Assembly (NCBI GenBank): GCA_039191605.1
Contig: JBCCXL010000001.1
Location: forward strand, 186,001-250,000
Source of the DNA: JBCCXL01 sp039191605
Lineage (GTDB): Bacteria > Acidobacteriota > Thermoanaerobaculia > Multivoradales > JAHZIX01
Direction of reading: 5' to 3'
DNA: 64,000 bases
This document shows positions 17,236 to 27,650 of this stretch, piece after piece. The position numbers and the translations under genes were made by a program. Each line of letters begins with the position of its first letter. Within the stretch, counting starts at the first letter, position 1. Under the pieces are notes generated by a model. It was not told the DNA's origin. It did no database searches and saw nothing but the letters and a program-made list of their open reading frames with translations.

Positions 17236-18816
17236 TCAGAGGGGCAGGTTCCCGTGACGCTTCGGCGGTACGGTGGAGCGCTTGCTCCCCAGCTGCCGCA
17301 AGGCGCGGATGACGTGAGCCCGGGTGTCCTGGGGCTCGATGACGGCATCCACAAATCCTCGCTCCGCCGCAACGTAGGGATTGGAGAATTTGTCGCGATA
17401 TTCCTCCACCTTCTTGCCCCGCAGAGCCTCGGCCTCGTCTCCGGCGGCCTTCAGCTCGCGGCGATAGAGAACATTGACCGCTCCCTCCGGCCCCATCACC
17501 GCAATCTCCGCGGTGGGGTAGGCGAAGTTGGCGTCGGTGCGCAGATGCTTCGAAGCCATCACGCAATAGGCCCCACCATAAGCCTTACGGGTGATCACCG
17601 TGATTTTGGGAACCGTCGCCTCAGCATAGGCGAAGAGCAGCTTCGCACCGTGCTTGATGATCCCGCCGTATTCCTGTTGGGTTCCCGGCAGGAAGCCCGG
17701 TACATCCTCGAAGGTCAGGATGGGAATGTTGAAGGCGTCACAGAAGCGGACGAATCGAGCCCCCTTGAGGGAGGCGTCGATATCGAGAACCCCCGCGAGG
17801 TAGGCCGGCTGATTGGCGAGAATGCCCACGCTCTGGTTCCCTAAACGGGCAAAGCCCACCAGGATATTGCGCGCGTACCCGGCGTGCACCTCGAGGAACT
17901 TCCCGTCGTCCACCACCTCCTGGATCAGCTCGCGCATGTCGTAGGGCTTGTTGGGGTCCACCGGCACCAGCTCATTGAGCTTGGCCGACGAGCGATGAGG
18001 GTCGTCCTCGCTGGTACCCGGAGGCGGATCGTCCAGGTTGTTGGAGGGCAGATAGGACAGCAGCTCGCGGATTGCCGCGAGGCACGCCGCGTCGCTGGGA
18101 GAGGTGAAATGACACACCCCACTCTTGGCGCTGTGGGTCGAGGCGCCACCGAGCTGCTCCTTGGTCACCTCTTCGTGGGTCACGGTCTTGATCACGTCAG
18201 GACCGGTGACGAACATATAGCTCGTCCCCTCGACCAGGTAGATGAAGTCGGTGATCGCCGGCGAGTACACCGCCCCGCCGGCACAGGGACCCATGATCGC
18301 GCTGATCTGCGGAACCACTCCGGAAGCCAGGGTATTGCGCAAGAAGATATCTGCGTAGCCGCCCAGGGAAGCGACGCCTTCCTGAATCCGGGCCCCACCG
18401 GAATCGTTAAGGCCGATCACCGGCGCCCCGTTCTCAATGGCGAGATCCATGATCTTGCAGATCTTCTTCGCGTTGGTCTCCGACAGGGATCCTCCCCACA
18501 CCGTGAAGTCCTGCGCGAAGACATAGACCAAACGGTCATCGACGGTGCCGTAGCCGGTGATCACCCCATCACCGGGAATGTGCGTCGAGTCCATTCCAAA
18601 ATCTCGGCATCGGTGGGTCACCAACGAGTCCATCTCCACGAAGGAGCCAGTGTCCAGAAGCAGCTCCACCCGCTCCCGGGCGGTCAGCTTCCCCTGTTCA
18701 TGTTGGCGCTGAATTCGTGCCTCTCCGCCCCCCAAGCGAGCAGCTTCGGTGCGTTCCCGCAAATCCTCCAGGGCCGCCTGACGGCCACTGATCGCTTCCT
18801 TCGTCGAATTACTCAT
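17236..18816 (-). CDS. pccB: Acyl-CoA carboxylase carboxyltransferase, propionyl-CoA type
   Basis: 526 residues, the usual length of the PccB family (two crotonase-like halves). Diagnostic segments are FAQDFTVWGGSLSETNAKK, LNDSGGARIQEGVASLGGYA, MGPCAGGAVYSPAITDF, LGGASTHSAKSGVCHF and, in the C-terminal half, FEDVPGFLPGTQQEYGGIIKHGAKLL and KAYGGAYCVM. It carboxylates propionyl-CoA (or a related acyl-CoA) from carboxybiotin supplied by a biotin carboxylase subunit not encoded here. Substrate choice is inferred from overall similarity to PccB. Four 12-bp repeats lie upstream. A strong hairpin follows the stop. Confidence 0.92.
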   Translation of the reverse strand: MSNSTKEAISGRQAALEDLRERTEAARLGGGEARIQRQHEQGKLTARERVELLLDTGSFVEMDSLVTHRCRDFGMDSTHIPGDGVITGYGTVDDRLVYVFAQDFTVWGGSLSETNAKKICKIMDLAIENGAPVIGLNDSGGARIQEGVASLGGYADIFLRNTLASGVVPQISAIMGPCAGGAVYSPAITDFIYLVEGTSYMFVTGPDVIKTVTHEEVTKEQLGGASTHSAKSGVCHFTSPSDAACLAAIRELLSYLPSNNLDDPPPGTSEDDPHRSSAKLNELVPVDPNKPYDMRELIQEVVDDGKFLEVHAGYARNILVGFARLGNQSVGILANQPAYLAGVLDIDASLKGARFVRFCDAFNIPILTFEDVPGFLPGTQQEYGGIIKHGAKLLFAYAEATVPKITVITRKAYGGAYCVMASKHLRTDANFAYPTAEIAVMGPEGAVNVLYRRELKAAGDEAEALRGKKVEEYRDKFSNPYVAAERGFVDAVIEPQDTRAHVIRALRQLGSKRSTVPPKRHGNLPL

Positions 18817-19163
18817 GATGGCTGGAATCGTCCTCCAAAGATTGGGCCGGGGGCCTCATCGTCGCGTCCTCGAAGCTCGGGGCTCTCACCGATGCTTTCA
18901 CGAGTGCTCTCAGTAGTGCTCTCACTATAGAGCTGCAGCGGCTCGGCTGCCGTCGACGGCCTGACCGAGAACGAGCGCGGCGTTTTCCATGCTGGCGATC
19001 TGGGATGAACGGAGGGTGGCTTTCGATCTACGATTCATCGGCGCACGATCTCCGCTTGGCCTCCGCCTGGCATTCTCTATCACACCGTACCCTAGCAGCT
19101 CTATTCCTCGAAATCGGCGGCCCTTCGCAAGGGGTCCTCGGCTGCGCTCGCTTCTCGTCTTTT
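18817..19163. other. Divergent intergenic region pccB / tldD
   Basis: 347 bases with divergent promoters expected. The only structure found is the four-unit 12-bp tandem repeat at 18878-18925. The plus frame is open upstream of tldD from 19005, but that stretch has no TldD-like sequence. Confidence 0.55.
18878..18925 (-). repeat. Four 12-bp tandem repeats upstream of pccB
   Basis: On the minus strand the units read GTGAGAGCACTA, CTGAGAGCACTC, GTGAAAGCATCG and GTGAGAGCCCCG. They end ~62 bases before the pccB ATG. Regular spacing near one helical turn could mean a regulator-binding array, or simple slippage. Confidence 0.7.
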
Positions 19164-20495
19164 ATGGGACAATGCACGGTCGTGCCGTTCGCTGACCTCG
19201 ATACCGCCGCCGTCGCTCGCGCGCTCTCTCAACTCGTTGACGAGCCCGATGACCTGGCGGACGCCTTCTTCGAACGCCGGGAAGAGATCACCCTTCCGAT
19301 GGAAGAGGGCATCCCCGGCTATCAAGTGGTGAGGGAAGAAGGCCTGGCGCTGCGGTTGATTCGCGGAAATCGCACCTGGTTCGCCTCCCGAGACGGAGTG
19401 GCCCCGTATCTCTTCACCGATGCCCTGCGGCAAGTCGCCAGGGTGCTGCCTCCAGCTCCCTACCCAGAACCGAAACTCCCCGTATCGCCCTGGGAGCAGA
19501 GCACTGAGGCCCAGGAGCTAGCGGAGCTTCCGAGAGCCCTAGAGCGACGTCTGCGACAACTCCACGTCGCCTTCCCGATGCGATTGACGGTGCGCAGGCA
19601 CCGCCGGGCAATCCAGGTGGTGGGCACCCAGTTGGTGCCCGGCCTACAGCAGGAAAGCTTCTACAGCTGCAGGGTCGAGCTCCCCTGGGGCTCTTGGGGA
19701 AGCCTGCTGCCAGACCTCGGCGAAGGGGAGATCATCCGCTGCGCCCAGGCCCTCGCCTGCTCATTTCAGTACCACAAGGCAAAGCCCCCACAGGCCGGCC
19801 TCGCTCCCGTGACCCTCGGCCCCGCGGCGGCCGCGGTGCTGCTCCACGAGGCCGTCGCCCACGCCCTGGAAGTCGATACCCTCACCCTCGGCGGCAACCC
19901 GGAAGCGGCCATCGGGCTCGAGCTGGCGGACCCAAGGCTGAGCGTTCTCGATGATCCGAAGACCGCCCCGGAGGGCGTTCGGCGCAGCAGCGACGATGAA
20001 GGAGTGCCCACCTGCCGCCGGTGGCTGCTCAACCGCGGGGTGGTCCAGCAACCCTTAGCGGATCTGTCCTGGGCTAGAGGATCGGAAAAGATCCTGCCGG
20101 GAGCCGCCCGCCGCGGCACCCGCCATCAGCTCCCGGCGCCGCGCTCCACTCACCTCGAGGTGCTCCCCGGGGAGGAGAGCGAGGAAGACCTGCTCAGCCT
20201 CAGTGACGGGGGCCTCTATATCCCCGAGGCCAGCGGAGGGCAGCTCAACCCCCTCGACGGCACCTTCCAGCTGCGCTTTCCTTTCGCCCAGCGCATTCGC
20301 GGCGGCGTTCTCGAGGGCGCCGTCGGTCCCGGCATCCTGACCAGCCGAGTCGGGGAGATGCTCGCCAGCCTTCGAGGCGTCGGCGACCGGCCCGCCTCCT
20401 GCGGCGCCGGCTGGTGCGCCAAACAGGGCGTCAAGGTTCCGGTTTGGGCCACCACTCCAGGCCTCGCCCTCGCCGAAGTGAGCATCTCTCCATGA
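19164..20495 (+). CDS. tldD: TldD-family metalloprotease
   Basis: About 443 residues from the ATG at 19164, which gives a normal N-terminus; the frame is open further upstream without family-like sequence, so the exact start is uncertain. The zinc-binding HExxxH motif is present (His228-Glu229 ... His233 in LLHEAVAHALE). TldD pairs with TldE/PmbA in a heteromeric protease that cleaves unfolded peptides, and in some bacteria matures modified peptides or supports antitoxin turnover. The stop overlaps the tldE ATG (ATGA), so the two are made together. No peptide precursor gene is seen nearby. Confidence 0.85.
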   Translation: MGQCTVVPFADLDTAAVARALSQLVDEPDDLADAFFERREEITLPMEEGIPGYQVVREEGLALRLIRGNRTWFASRDGVAPYLFTDALRQVARVLPPAPYPEPKLPVSPWEQSTEAQELAELPRALERRLRQLHVAFPMRLTVRRHRRAIQVVGTQLVPGLQQESFYSCRVELPWGSWGSLLPDLGEGEIIRCAQALACSFQYHKAKPPQAGLAPVTLGPAAAAVLLHEAVAHALEVDTLTLGGNPEAAIGLELADPRLSVLDDPKTAPEGVRRSSDDEGVPTCRRWLLNRGVVQQPLADLSWARGSEKILPGAARRGTRHQLPAPRSTHLEVLPGEESEEDLLSLSDGGLYIPEASGGQLNPLDGTFQLRFPFAQRIRGGVLEGAVGPGILTSRVGEMLASLRGVGDRPASCGAGWCAKQGVKVPVWATTPGLALAEVSISP

Positions 20496-21808
20496 CCGCC
20501 GTGGAACAGGCCGCGGACGCCACGCTGGACGCCATCGGCCGGCTCGAAGACGGCCGCTTCCATCAGGCGGAGGTCTTCGCCAAGAGCGGGCGCAGCCGCC
20601 GCGTCGAGTGGGAGCTGGGACGCTGGCACACCCTCTACAGTCAGGAACAAGGATGGGCAGCCCGCGCCGGGGACCGCAGAGGCTCCTTCTTCTTCGCTGC
20701 CCAGGGGCTCCCCAACCCCGATGCCGCCTTCCCCACGGCGGACGGCCCGGCCCTGGAGCTTCCGGCCCCACTGGCGGCGCCACCATGGCAGGAACCGGCG
20801 GATCTGCTCAATCCCCTAGCCGGGGAGCGAGACAGCCTCGCCATGTTGGAGAAACTCAACACCAGGCTCACCCGAGAGCTGCCGGGGGCGAGGCTGCTGC
20901 GGGCCGCGGTAGAGGACGGCGCCAGCGAGTCGTCGGTCCTCAGCAGTCGCGGCATGCAGGAGCGCTGGCGCCAGCGCCTCGCCAGCCTGTATGTGGAAGC
21001 CGTGGGGCCACGGCGCAGCGAGCGGGTGGTTCGGCTCTACTTAGCGCAGCGGGAAGTTCGCCGTTTTTCCCCCGACGCTATCGCCCGCCGGCTGGCGGAT
21101 CTGCTGCTGATCCACGACCGCGGAGAAGGGAAGGATCGCGACCGAGGCGAAATGCTCCTCGCCCCGGCGGTGGGAGCCAAACTCCTGACCGCCCTCTCTC
21201 CCCTCTTCGTCGGCCCCCAGGCCCGCGAACGCAGTGAGGCTTTCGTCGATGCGAGGGGGCACCTTGCGGCACCGCAATTCGTTCTGCGCGATAACGGCAG
21301 GCTACCGGGAGGCACGCTGGAGGCGCCCTTCGACGGGGAGGGGGTTCCAACTCGCGACCTGGTGATCGTCGAGAACGGAGCGCTGCGCCAAACGCTACTG
21401 CCGTGGAATCGGCTGGAGTCCCCGAACCAGCGCCCCAGCGGCTGCTGCCTCCGCCCCGGCTGGAGAGAGCTCCCGCGCCTGGGGCCCACCCACCTCTATC
21501 TCCAGCCCTCCGACACCCCGGTCGCCGAGCTCCTGGGCGGTATCTCCCGCGGCTACTACCTCTTAGAGTCCGATGGCCCAGTCTCGATGGACTATCAGGC
21601 CGGCCGCTTCGAGCTCCCCGTCCTCGGCTTCGCGATGCACTCCGGCAACGCCAGCGCTCCGATATCGAAGGTTCGACTCTGCGGGCGCATCACTTCCCTC
21701 TTGCGCAACCTTCAGGCCGCCGGCCGGGATCTCACCTTTTTCCCCGGCCGGGGCATGATCGGCAGCCCCACGCTGCTGATCTCGGGCCTCGAGCTGCGCG
21801 GCGACTGA
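20492..21808 (+). CDS. pmbA: TldE/PmbA-like partner of TldD
   Basis: 438 residues starting MTAVEQAADATLDAI. It aligns in outline with PmbA/TldE: an N-terminal domain for substrate contact and a C-terminal beta-rich domain ending with LGFAMHSGNASAPISKVRLCGR and LRNLQAAGRDLTFFPGRGMIGSPTLLISGLELRGD, a typical TldE ending. It has no HExxxH motif, as expected for the non-catalytic subunit. The ATG overlaps the tldD stop. Confidence 0.82.
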   Translation: MTAVEQAADATLDAIGRLEDGRFHQAEVFAKSGRSRRVEWELGRWHTLYSQEQGWAARAGDRRGSFFFAAQGLPNPDAAFPTADGPALELPAPLAAPPWQEPADLLNPLAGERDSLAMLEKLNTRLTRELPGARLLRAAVEDGASESSVLSSRGMQERWRQRLASLYVEAVGPRRSERVVRLYLAQREVRRFSPDAIARRLADLLLIHDRGEGKDRDRGEMLLAPAVGAKLLTALSPLFVGPQARERSEAFVDARGHLAAPQFVLRDNGRLPGGTLEAPFDGEGVPTRDLVIVENGALRQTLLPWNRLESPNQRPSGCCLRPGWRELPRLGPTHLYLQPSDTPVAELLGGISRGYYLLESDGPVSMDYQAGRFELPVLGFAMHSGNASAPISKVRLCGRITSLLRNLQAAGRDLTFFPGRGMIGSPTLLISGLELRGD

Positions 21809-21890
21809 GCTCCCGGCTGGTGACCCCAAACCTAGGCCCGCCGTCAGCCAGGTCTAGCCAGGCCGCATCAGCCCGACTGAAACAGCGGTA

Positions 21891-22988
21891 TCAGCCCGGC
21901 TGAACCTGCTCCGCAGGGGCCTGAGCAGGCGCACGAAAGGGCGACTCCGTCGCCGGCTTCAGCTGCCACTGCAGGCTGCCGGTGCTGCGGTTGGTCGACT
22001 GTGACCGCGGCCGGAAGCCGGGCCTGCGGGACGAGGCAGGGCGATCGGCATCTTGATCCGCGGCGGTGCCGCCCACCTGCGAACCCTCTCGGGCACGGTA
22101 GCGCTGCGCCGATTCTTGATCCTGGCGGTCCTCGTTGACGACGGCAGCTCCAGCAGCCACCGCCGTAGTGGTGACCTGAGGCGTAGCCTCGGTGCCGCCG
22201 GAGGAGGAAGACGTCGGCACCAGCTCGGCCTCGGCCTCCGGCTCCTCTTCTTCACTACCGCTCCAGGTCGGCTCAGGCCGCAGCGCAGAGGCCTCGCTCG
22301 CGGCCGCCCCGCCGCTGCCTTGCTCGACCTGCTCGTCATTTACCCCTTCGCCATCCGCCGCCGCCTCGCTCGGGCCAGAGCTCAGCTCCTCCGCCGCCAC
22401 CAGCAGGCCGGCGATCCGCGCCGGGTCATCGTAGGCGTAGGGGGCCAGGGGACGGGCTGCTCGCTGTTCAAAACCCCGGAGCATCGCCTCGATCACCAGC
22501 CGGCTCTCAATCACCTGCGGGTTCACCTTCGAGTCCGCCAGATCCGGATCGAGGGCGAAGGCACGGCCATAGGCCTCTACCGCCTCGTCCTTGGCTCCGC
22601 TCTGGCGCTCCAGGATCGAGCCGATCTGAAAATGAGCCCAGGCATAGCGCGGCTCCAGCTCTATGACCTTCTGAAAGGTCTCCAAGGCCTGCTCCGTATC
22701 CCCGCGGCGCTGATAGAGCAGCGCGAGATTGAAGTGCGGCGTCGGCCGAGTCGAGTCGAGCTCCACTGCCCGCTCATAGGCCAGCTCAGCTTCCTCCACT
22801 CTTTGATCCAGCAACAGAAGATTCCCCAGGTCGTTGTACACCTGAGGATCATTGGGCCGCTCGGTCACCAGCTGCTGCTGGACCTCCAGCGCCTTGGCGA
22901 GATTCGGTGGAGCATGGGTCATGGCCGCCAGAGCGCCAGCGGCGATGAGGCAGACGAGGATCAGGCCCCAGCGGATGATGATGTGCAC
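21891..22988 (-). CDS. Membrane-anchored TPR protein
   Basis: About 365 residues from a GTG at 22988, with GAGGAG 9 nt upstream. A hydrophobic N-terminal segment (about 3-22, IIIRWGLILVCLIAAGALAAM) anchors or exports the protein. Three to four TPR units cover about residues 40-170 (DPQVYNDLGNLLLLDQRVEEA, PHFNLALLYQRRGDTEQA, AWAHFQIGSILERQSGA). The C-terminal ~200 residues are Ala/Ser/Glu-rich low complexity. No known family beyond TPR. It is downstream of, and in the same direction as, the gene at 23113. Confidence 0.75.
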   Translation of the reverse strand: MHIIIRWGLILVCLIAAGALAAMTHAPPNLAKALEVQQQLVTERPNDPQVYNDLGNLLLLDQRVEEAELAYERAVELDSTRPTPHFNLALLYQRRGDTEQALETFQKVIELEPRYAWAHFQIGSILERQSGAKDEAVEAYGRAFALDPDLADSKVNPQVIESRLVIEAMLRGFEQRAARPLAPYAYDDPARIAGLLVAAEELSSGPSEAAADGEGVNDEQVEQGSGGAAASEASALRPEPTWSGSEEEEPEAEAELVPTSSSSGGTEATPQVTTTAVAAGAAVVNEDRQDQESAQRYRAREGSQVGGTAADQDADRPASSRRPGFRPRSQSTNRSTGSLQWQLKPATESPFRAPAQAPAEQVQPG

Positions 22989-23112
22989 AGGTGGAATCTC
23001 CTCAATGTTGGGAAACGCGCTCCCCCACGGCACCTTCGAGGTAGAGACGCAGGGGGGAGCTGAGCAAAATCAAATCGGTCGTCGAGAGGGGGGAGGGCGA
23101 AGGATAGCGCGC

Positions 23113-23730
23113 TCAGGAACCTCCTCGACGCCCTATGGGTTTCGCCTTGAGCCTCAGCTTGCCGTCCTTCTCCTGCAGCCGAAACTGCACCCTCGAGGCG
23201 CCGGTCTTCTGCTGGATCGAGGACAGCTGCTGGCCGAGGTAGCGACCAAAGCTATCGAGATCAAATTTCGGGGCAGAGCCTCCCTGCGCCAAGCCGACAT
23301 AGAGAGCCTCCACGGCATCCGGCGGCAACGAGCTATCGACGACGATACCGGCCCTCGCATCCGGCCGCTCCTCAACCGGGGCGGCGGCAGCGGCGCGCGG
23401 GGTGCGCCCCTCTTCCCGATCCCGCACTCGCCGCTGAAAGAGCTCGCTGAAGCTGTTGAAGCGAGCCTCCAGCCCGTTGAGGCGGAAGGATTCCACCGAG
23501 GTCAGCTGAGGCAGCTGACGCAGGCGGCGCAATTCCGCCTGAAGGTTCAGGCGCTCCTCTTCCGGGGGCACCAGAAGAGCCCCGTTGAAGAATTTCTCGT
23601 ATTCGATGCGCAGCTGCCGCAGGCGAGTCTCGAAGCGGCTGAGCTCAGCGTCTCGATTCTTCGGCTTGGCAGCTGCGGCGCGAGCTTCGCGCTGAGCCTT
23701 GTAGCTGGAGCGAGGGTCGTATTGGGCCAT
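23113..23730 (-). CDS. Conserved-looking charged protein, function unknown
   Basis: 205 residues starting MAQYDPRSSYKAQREARAAAAK. The N-terminal ~110 residues are helical and rich in Arg, Glu and Leu, with KNRDAELSRFETRLRQLRIEYEKFFNG split by short breaks, followed by a low-complexity Ala stretch. The C-terminal ~70 residues (LPPDAVEALYVGLAQ... FDLDSFGRYLGQQL) end in VQFRLQEKDGKLRLKAKP, which looks like a folded beta segment. A similar C-terminal pattern occurs in myxobacterial hypothetical proteins, but I cannot name the family firmly. It is divergent from selA with only 29 bases between them. Confidence 0.7.
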   Translation of the reverse strand: MAQYDPRSSYKAQREARAAAAKPKNRDAELSRFETRLRQLRIEYEKFFNGALLVPPEEERLNLQAELRRLRQLPQLTSVESFRLNGLEARFNSFSELFQRRVRDREEGRTPRAAAAAPVEERPDARAGIVVDSSLPPDAVEALYVGLAQGGSAPKFDLDSFGRYLGQQLSSIQQKTGASRVQFRLQEKDGKLRLKAKPIGRRGGS

Positions 23731-23759
23731 GGTGGGCTTAGCGTAGTATCGTCACGGTC

Positions 23760-25297
23760 ATGAACGCTGCGTCTTCGGACCGACATTCTGAATCGGCAAC
23801 CGACCTTCGACGGCGCCTGCCGCCGATGGATCGCCTGCTGAATCAGCCCGCGATAGCTGCGCTCGCAGAATACTACGGACGAGATGCGGTGAGAGTCCAA
23901 GGACGAAGGATCCTACAGGACATCCGACAGCGCATCGAGCTCCACCAGCTCGATGTCGCCACTCTCGACGGCGAGATCGACCGCTTTGCCCAGCGGCTGG
24001 AGGCCGACCTCCACCAGCGCTTCGGTCCTCCTCTAGCACGGGTGCTCAACGCCACGGGCATCTTCCTGCACACCAATCTCGGTCGCTCCCCGCTGGCCCC
24101 GGAGATCGTCGACGCTCTCGTCCCGCTCCTGACCGCCGGCTGTGATCTCGAATTCGATCGCGACACCGGTCAGCGAGGGGACCGCAATCGGCGAGTCGGC
24201 GCGCTCCTCGCCGAGCTCACGGGGGCGGAAGCTGCCCTGGTGGTCAACAACAACGCGGCGGCGATGATCCTCGTCCTCGCCGTTCTCGCCCGCGGTCGCG
24301 AGGTCATCGTCTCTCGTGGCGAGCTGGTGGAGATCGGGGGATCCTTCCGCATTCCCGAGATCCTGGCAGAAGCCGGCGCGCAGCTGGTGGAGGTGGGCAC
24401 CACGAACCGCACCCGACTGGCGGATTACGAGGCCGCCATCGGCGACAACACCGCGCTGCTGCTGAAGGTCTATCCCAGCAATTACCGCATCGAAGGCTTC
24501 ACCGAAGAGACTTCACCGGCCCAGCTTGCCCAGCTTGCCCAGCGCCGGTCGGTCCCCCTGCTGGTGGACGAGGGCAGCGGTCTGCTACGCCCCTCGCAAC
24601 GCCCTCAGCTGCGCGCCCACCCCAGCCTGCAGCAGCTGATGCAGCAGGGCGTGGATCTCGCCTGCGGCAGCGGGGACAAGCTGGCGGGGGGCCCCCAGGG
24701 AGGGTTATTGGTAGGTCGGCGGGAGCTGATCACGGCCTGTCGGCGCCACCCCCTATACCGTGCGCTGCGCCCCCATCGAGGCACCCTCGCCACCCTCGAG
24801 CTGACCCTGAGGCGGCACCTCGCCGGAGCACCCCTGCCCCTCGATTCTCTCTGGCCCGACCCTCACCACCACCGCCAGCGACTCGACGATTTTCGGCGCA
24901 GTCTCGAGCACAGCGGAGTCGAAAGCGTGGAGCTGATCGACGCCGATGCCTTCCTCGGAGGAGGCTCCGCCCCCGAAGCCCCGGTTCCGGGCCAGGCGAT
25001 CGCCCTGCGGGGGAGCCAGAAGCTCCTCCACCGCCTCCGCGCCGGCTCGCCGTCGGTAGTGGGTTACCTGCGCCAGGAGCGACTGATCCTCGATCTACGC
25101 ACCATCGCACCACAGGATGACGAGGCCCTTCTCGGCGCGATCCTCGCGGCGAAGACCGCCCCCAGAGCGCATTCCTCGACGCCCTCCGAGGCCCAGCAGC
25201 TCGTCCCAGAAGCCCCGCGAGCAGCCCCAGAAGACGCCGCAGAGCAAGTCCCAGAGGGGCAACACCTCACGCCATCCCCAGCTTCCACAAGTCGCCC

Positions 25298-25301
<4 letters not shown>
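23760..25301 (+). CDS. selA: L-seryl-tRNA(Sec) selenium transferase SelA
   Basis: PLP enzyme that converts Ser-tRNA(Sec) to Sec-tRNA(Sec) using selenophosphate. 513 residues. Diagnostic sequences are INATGIFLHTNLGRSPL-like RVLNATGIFLHTNLGRSPL (95-113), VVNNNAAAMILVL, SRGELVEIGGSFRIPEI, VGTTNRT, and GSGDKLAGGPQGG with PLP-binding Lys307. An extra Ala/Pro/Glu-rich tail of ~45 residues follows the family's usual end. The ORF stop overlaps the next ATG (ATGA). selB, selC and selD are not in the window, and no selenoprotein with an in-frame TGA was recognised. Confidence 0.93.
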
Positions 25302-26710
<1,409 letters not shown>

Positions 26711-26767
26711 GCACCGATGCCTCTCGATCGGTGGGGTTTCCCGATCGGTGAGACCACCCGATGAGAG

Positions 26768-27535
26768 TCAGACTACGGGGGTCTGCGGCAGGGCGACCTC
26801 GGTCGCCTCGCCGGTCTCATCTCCAAACTCGTCCGAGTCGGGGTTCGAATCCGGAGTGGTCTCAAACCCACGGTTGGTGATCCGAAACGTGGCATTGGCC
26901 ACCCCCACCAGCTCCGGAAAGATCGTCCGGAAGGTCAAGGACTCCTCCGGGGAGAGGCTATCGGAAGACAGTCGCGCCGGCAGCTCCCCGACGAGCACGC
27001 CCTCGGAGTCATACACGCTGACCTCGACGGAGATCTGAGTCGCCAGGTACGAGGCATTGTTCACCAAAGTCCCGCTCACCAACAGGCCGCCCTCGGGCTG
27101 CGAGAGCTGATCCCAGTTGGAGACCACCAGCGCGTTGGCCGCGGCGCTCGGCGCCGCCTCCGTATCCCCTTCCGCCTCAGCCAGCAGGTCTTCGGGATCC
27201 ACCTGGTTGACGTCCGCATCCGTCAGCACCAGCACGGAGCGTGGCGGAGGCTCTTCTACGTTCACTTCTACCGGTGCCTCCGGCGGCCGCAAAGCGGCTT
27301 CAGTAGCCTCGGCACTGGCCTCGAAATCCACGTCCGAAGCCCGCAGGGAGCGCAGCTGCCCCTCCGCATCGGTGAAGACCACCAGGCGGCCCTTCTGCTC
27401 CCAGGGACCCTCGGTTTCGATCTGCGAGCCATCTCGAGTCACCAGCCAATCGGCAGTGGCGGTCTGAGGGGCGATCCATGCCGCGGTCAAGAGAAGCGCG
27501 ACGAGAACTCGGCGGGGCGAGGGGGGAGCGTTCAT
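26768..27535 (-). CDS. Secreted protein with predicted C-terminal beta domain
   Basis: 255 residues. N-terminal signal peptide (residues ~8-28, VLVALLLTAAWIAPQTATA). Next is a short domain starting DWLVTRDGSQIETEGPW with RLVVFTDAEGQLRSLRASDVD, a pattern seen in acidobacterial secreted proteins. An acidic/Pro-rich linker follows, then an FxLYD-like beta-sandwich (about 145-225, GGLLVSGTLVNNASYLATQISVEVSVYDSEG). FxLYD is my pattern match, not a search result. It lies 115 bases downstream of pilY1, after that gene's terminator, so it is probably transcribed separately. Confidence 0.7.
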   Translation of the reverse strand: MNAPPSPRRVLVALLLTAAWIAPQTATADWLVTRDGSQIETEGPWEQKGRLVVFTDAEGQLRSLRASDVDFEASAEATEAALRPPEAPVEVNVEEPPPRSVLVLTDADVNQVDPEDLLAEAEGDTEAAPSAAANALVVSNWDQLSQPEGGLLVSGTLVNNASYLATQISVEVSVYDSEGVLVGELPARLSSDSLSPEESLTFRTIFPELVGVANATFRITNRGFETTPDSNPDSDEFGDETGEATEVALPQTPVV

Positions 27536-27571
27536 GGGACCTCCTGCGGCGCGATACGGTGGTCAAGGGTC

Positions 27572-27614
27572 GAAACGAAACAAAACCCGCGGCGCCCCCA
27601 TTGGGCGCCACGGG
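27572..27614 (-). terminator. Rho-independent terminator of the minor pilin/pilY1 operon
   Basis: The stem GGCGCCC/GGGCGCC (27591-27609), extended by CCCG/CGGG across one mismatch, is followed on the minus strand by TTTTGTTTCGTTT. It starts about 37 bases after the pilY1 stop. Confidence 0.85.
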
Positions 27615-27650
27615 GATTGTCGCATACCTGCCCCTGGGGGAGGCCGGAGA

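Noticed and set aside
26840..26855. GGTTCGAATCC, a perfect tRNA T-loop string
   Set aside because: The flanking bases cannot form the T-stem, no acceptor or anticodon stem exists, and it lies inside the coding sequence of the secreted protein gene (DSNPDSD).
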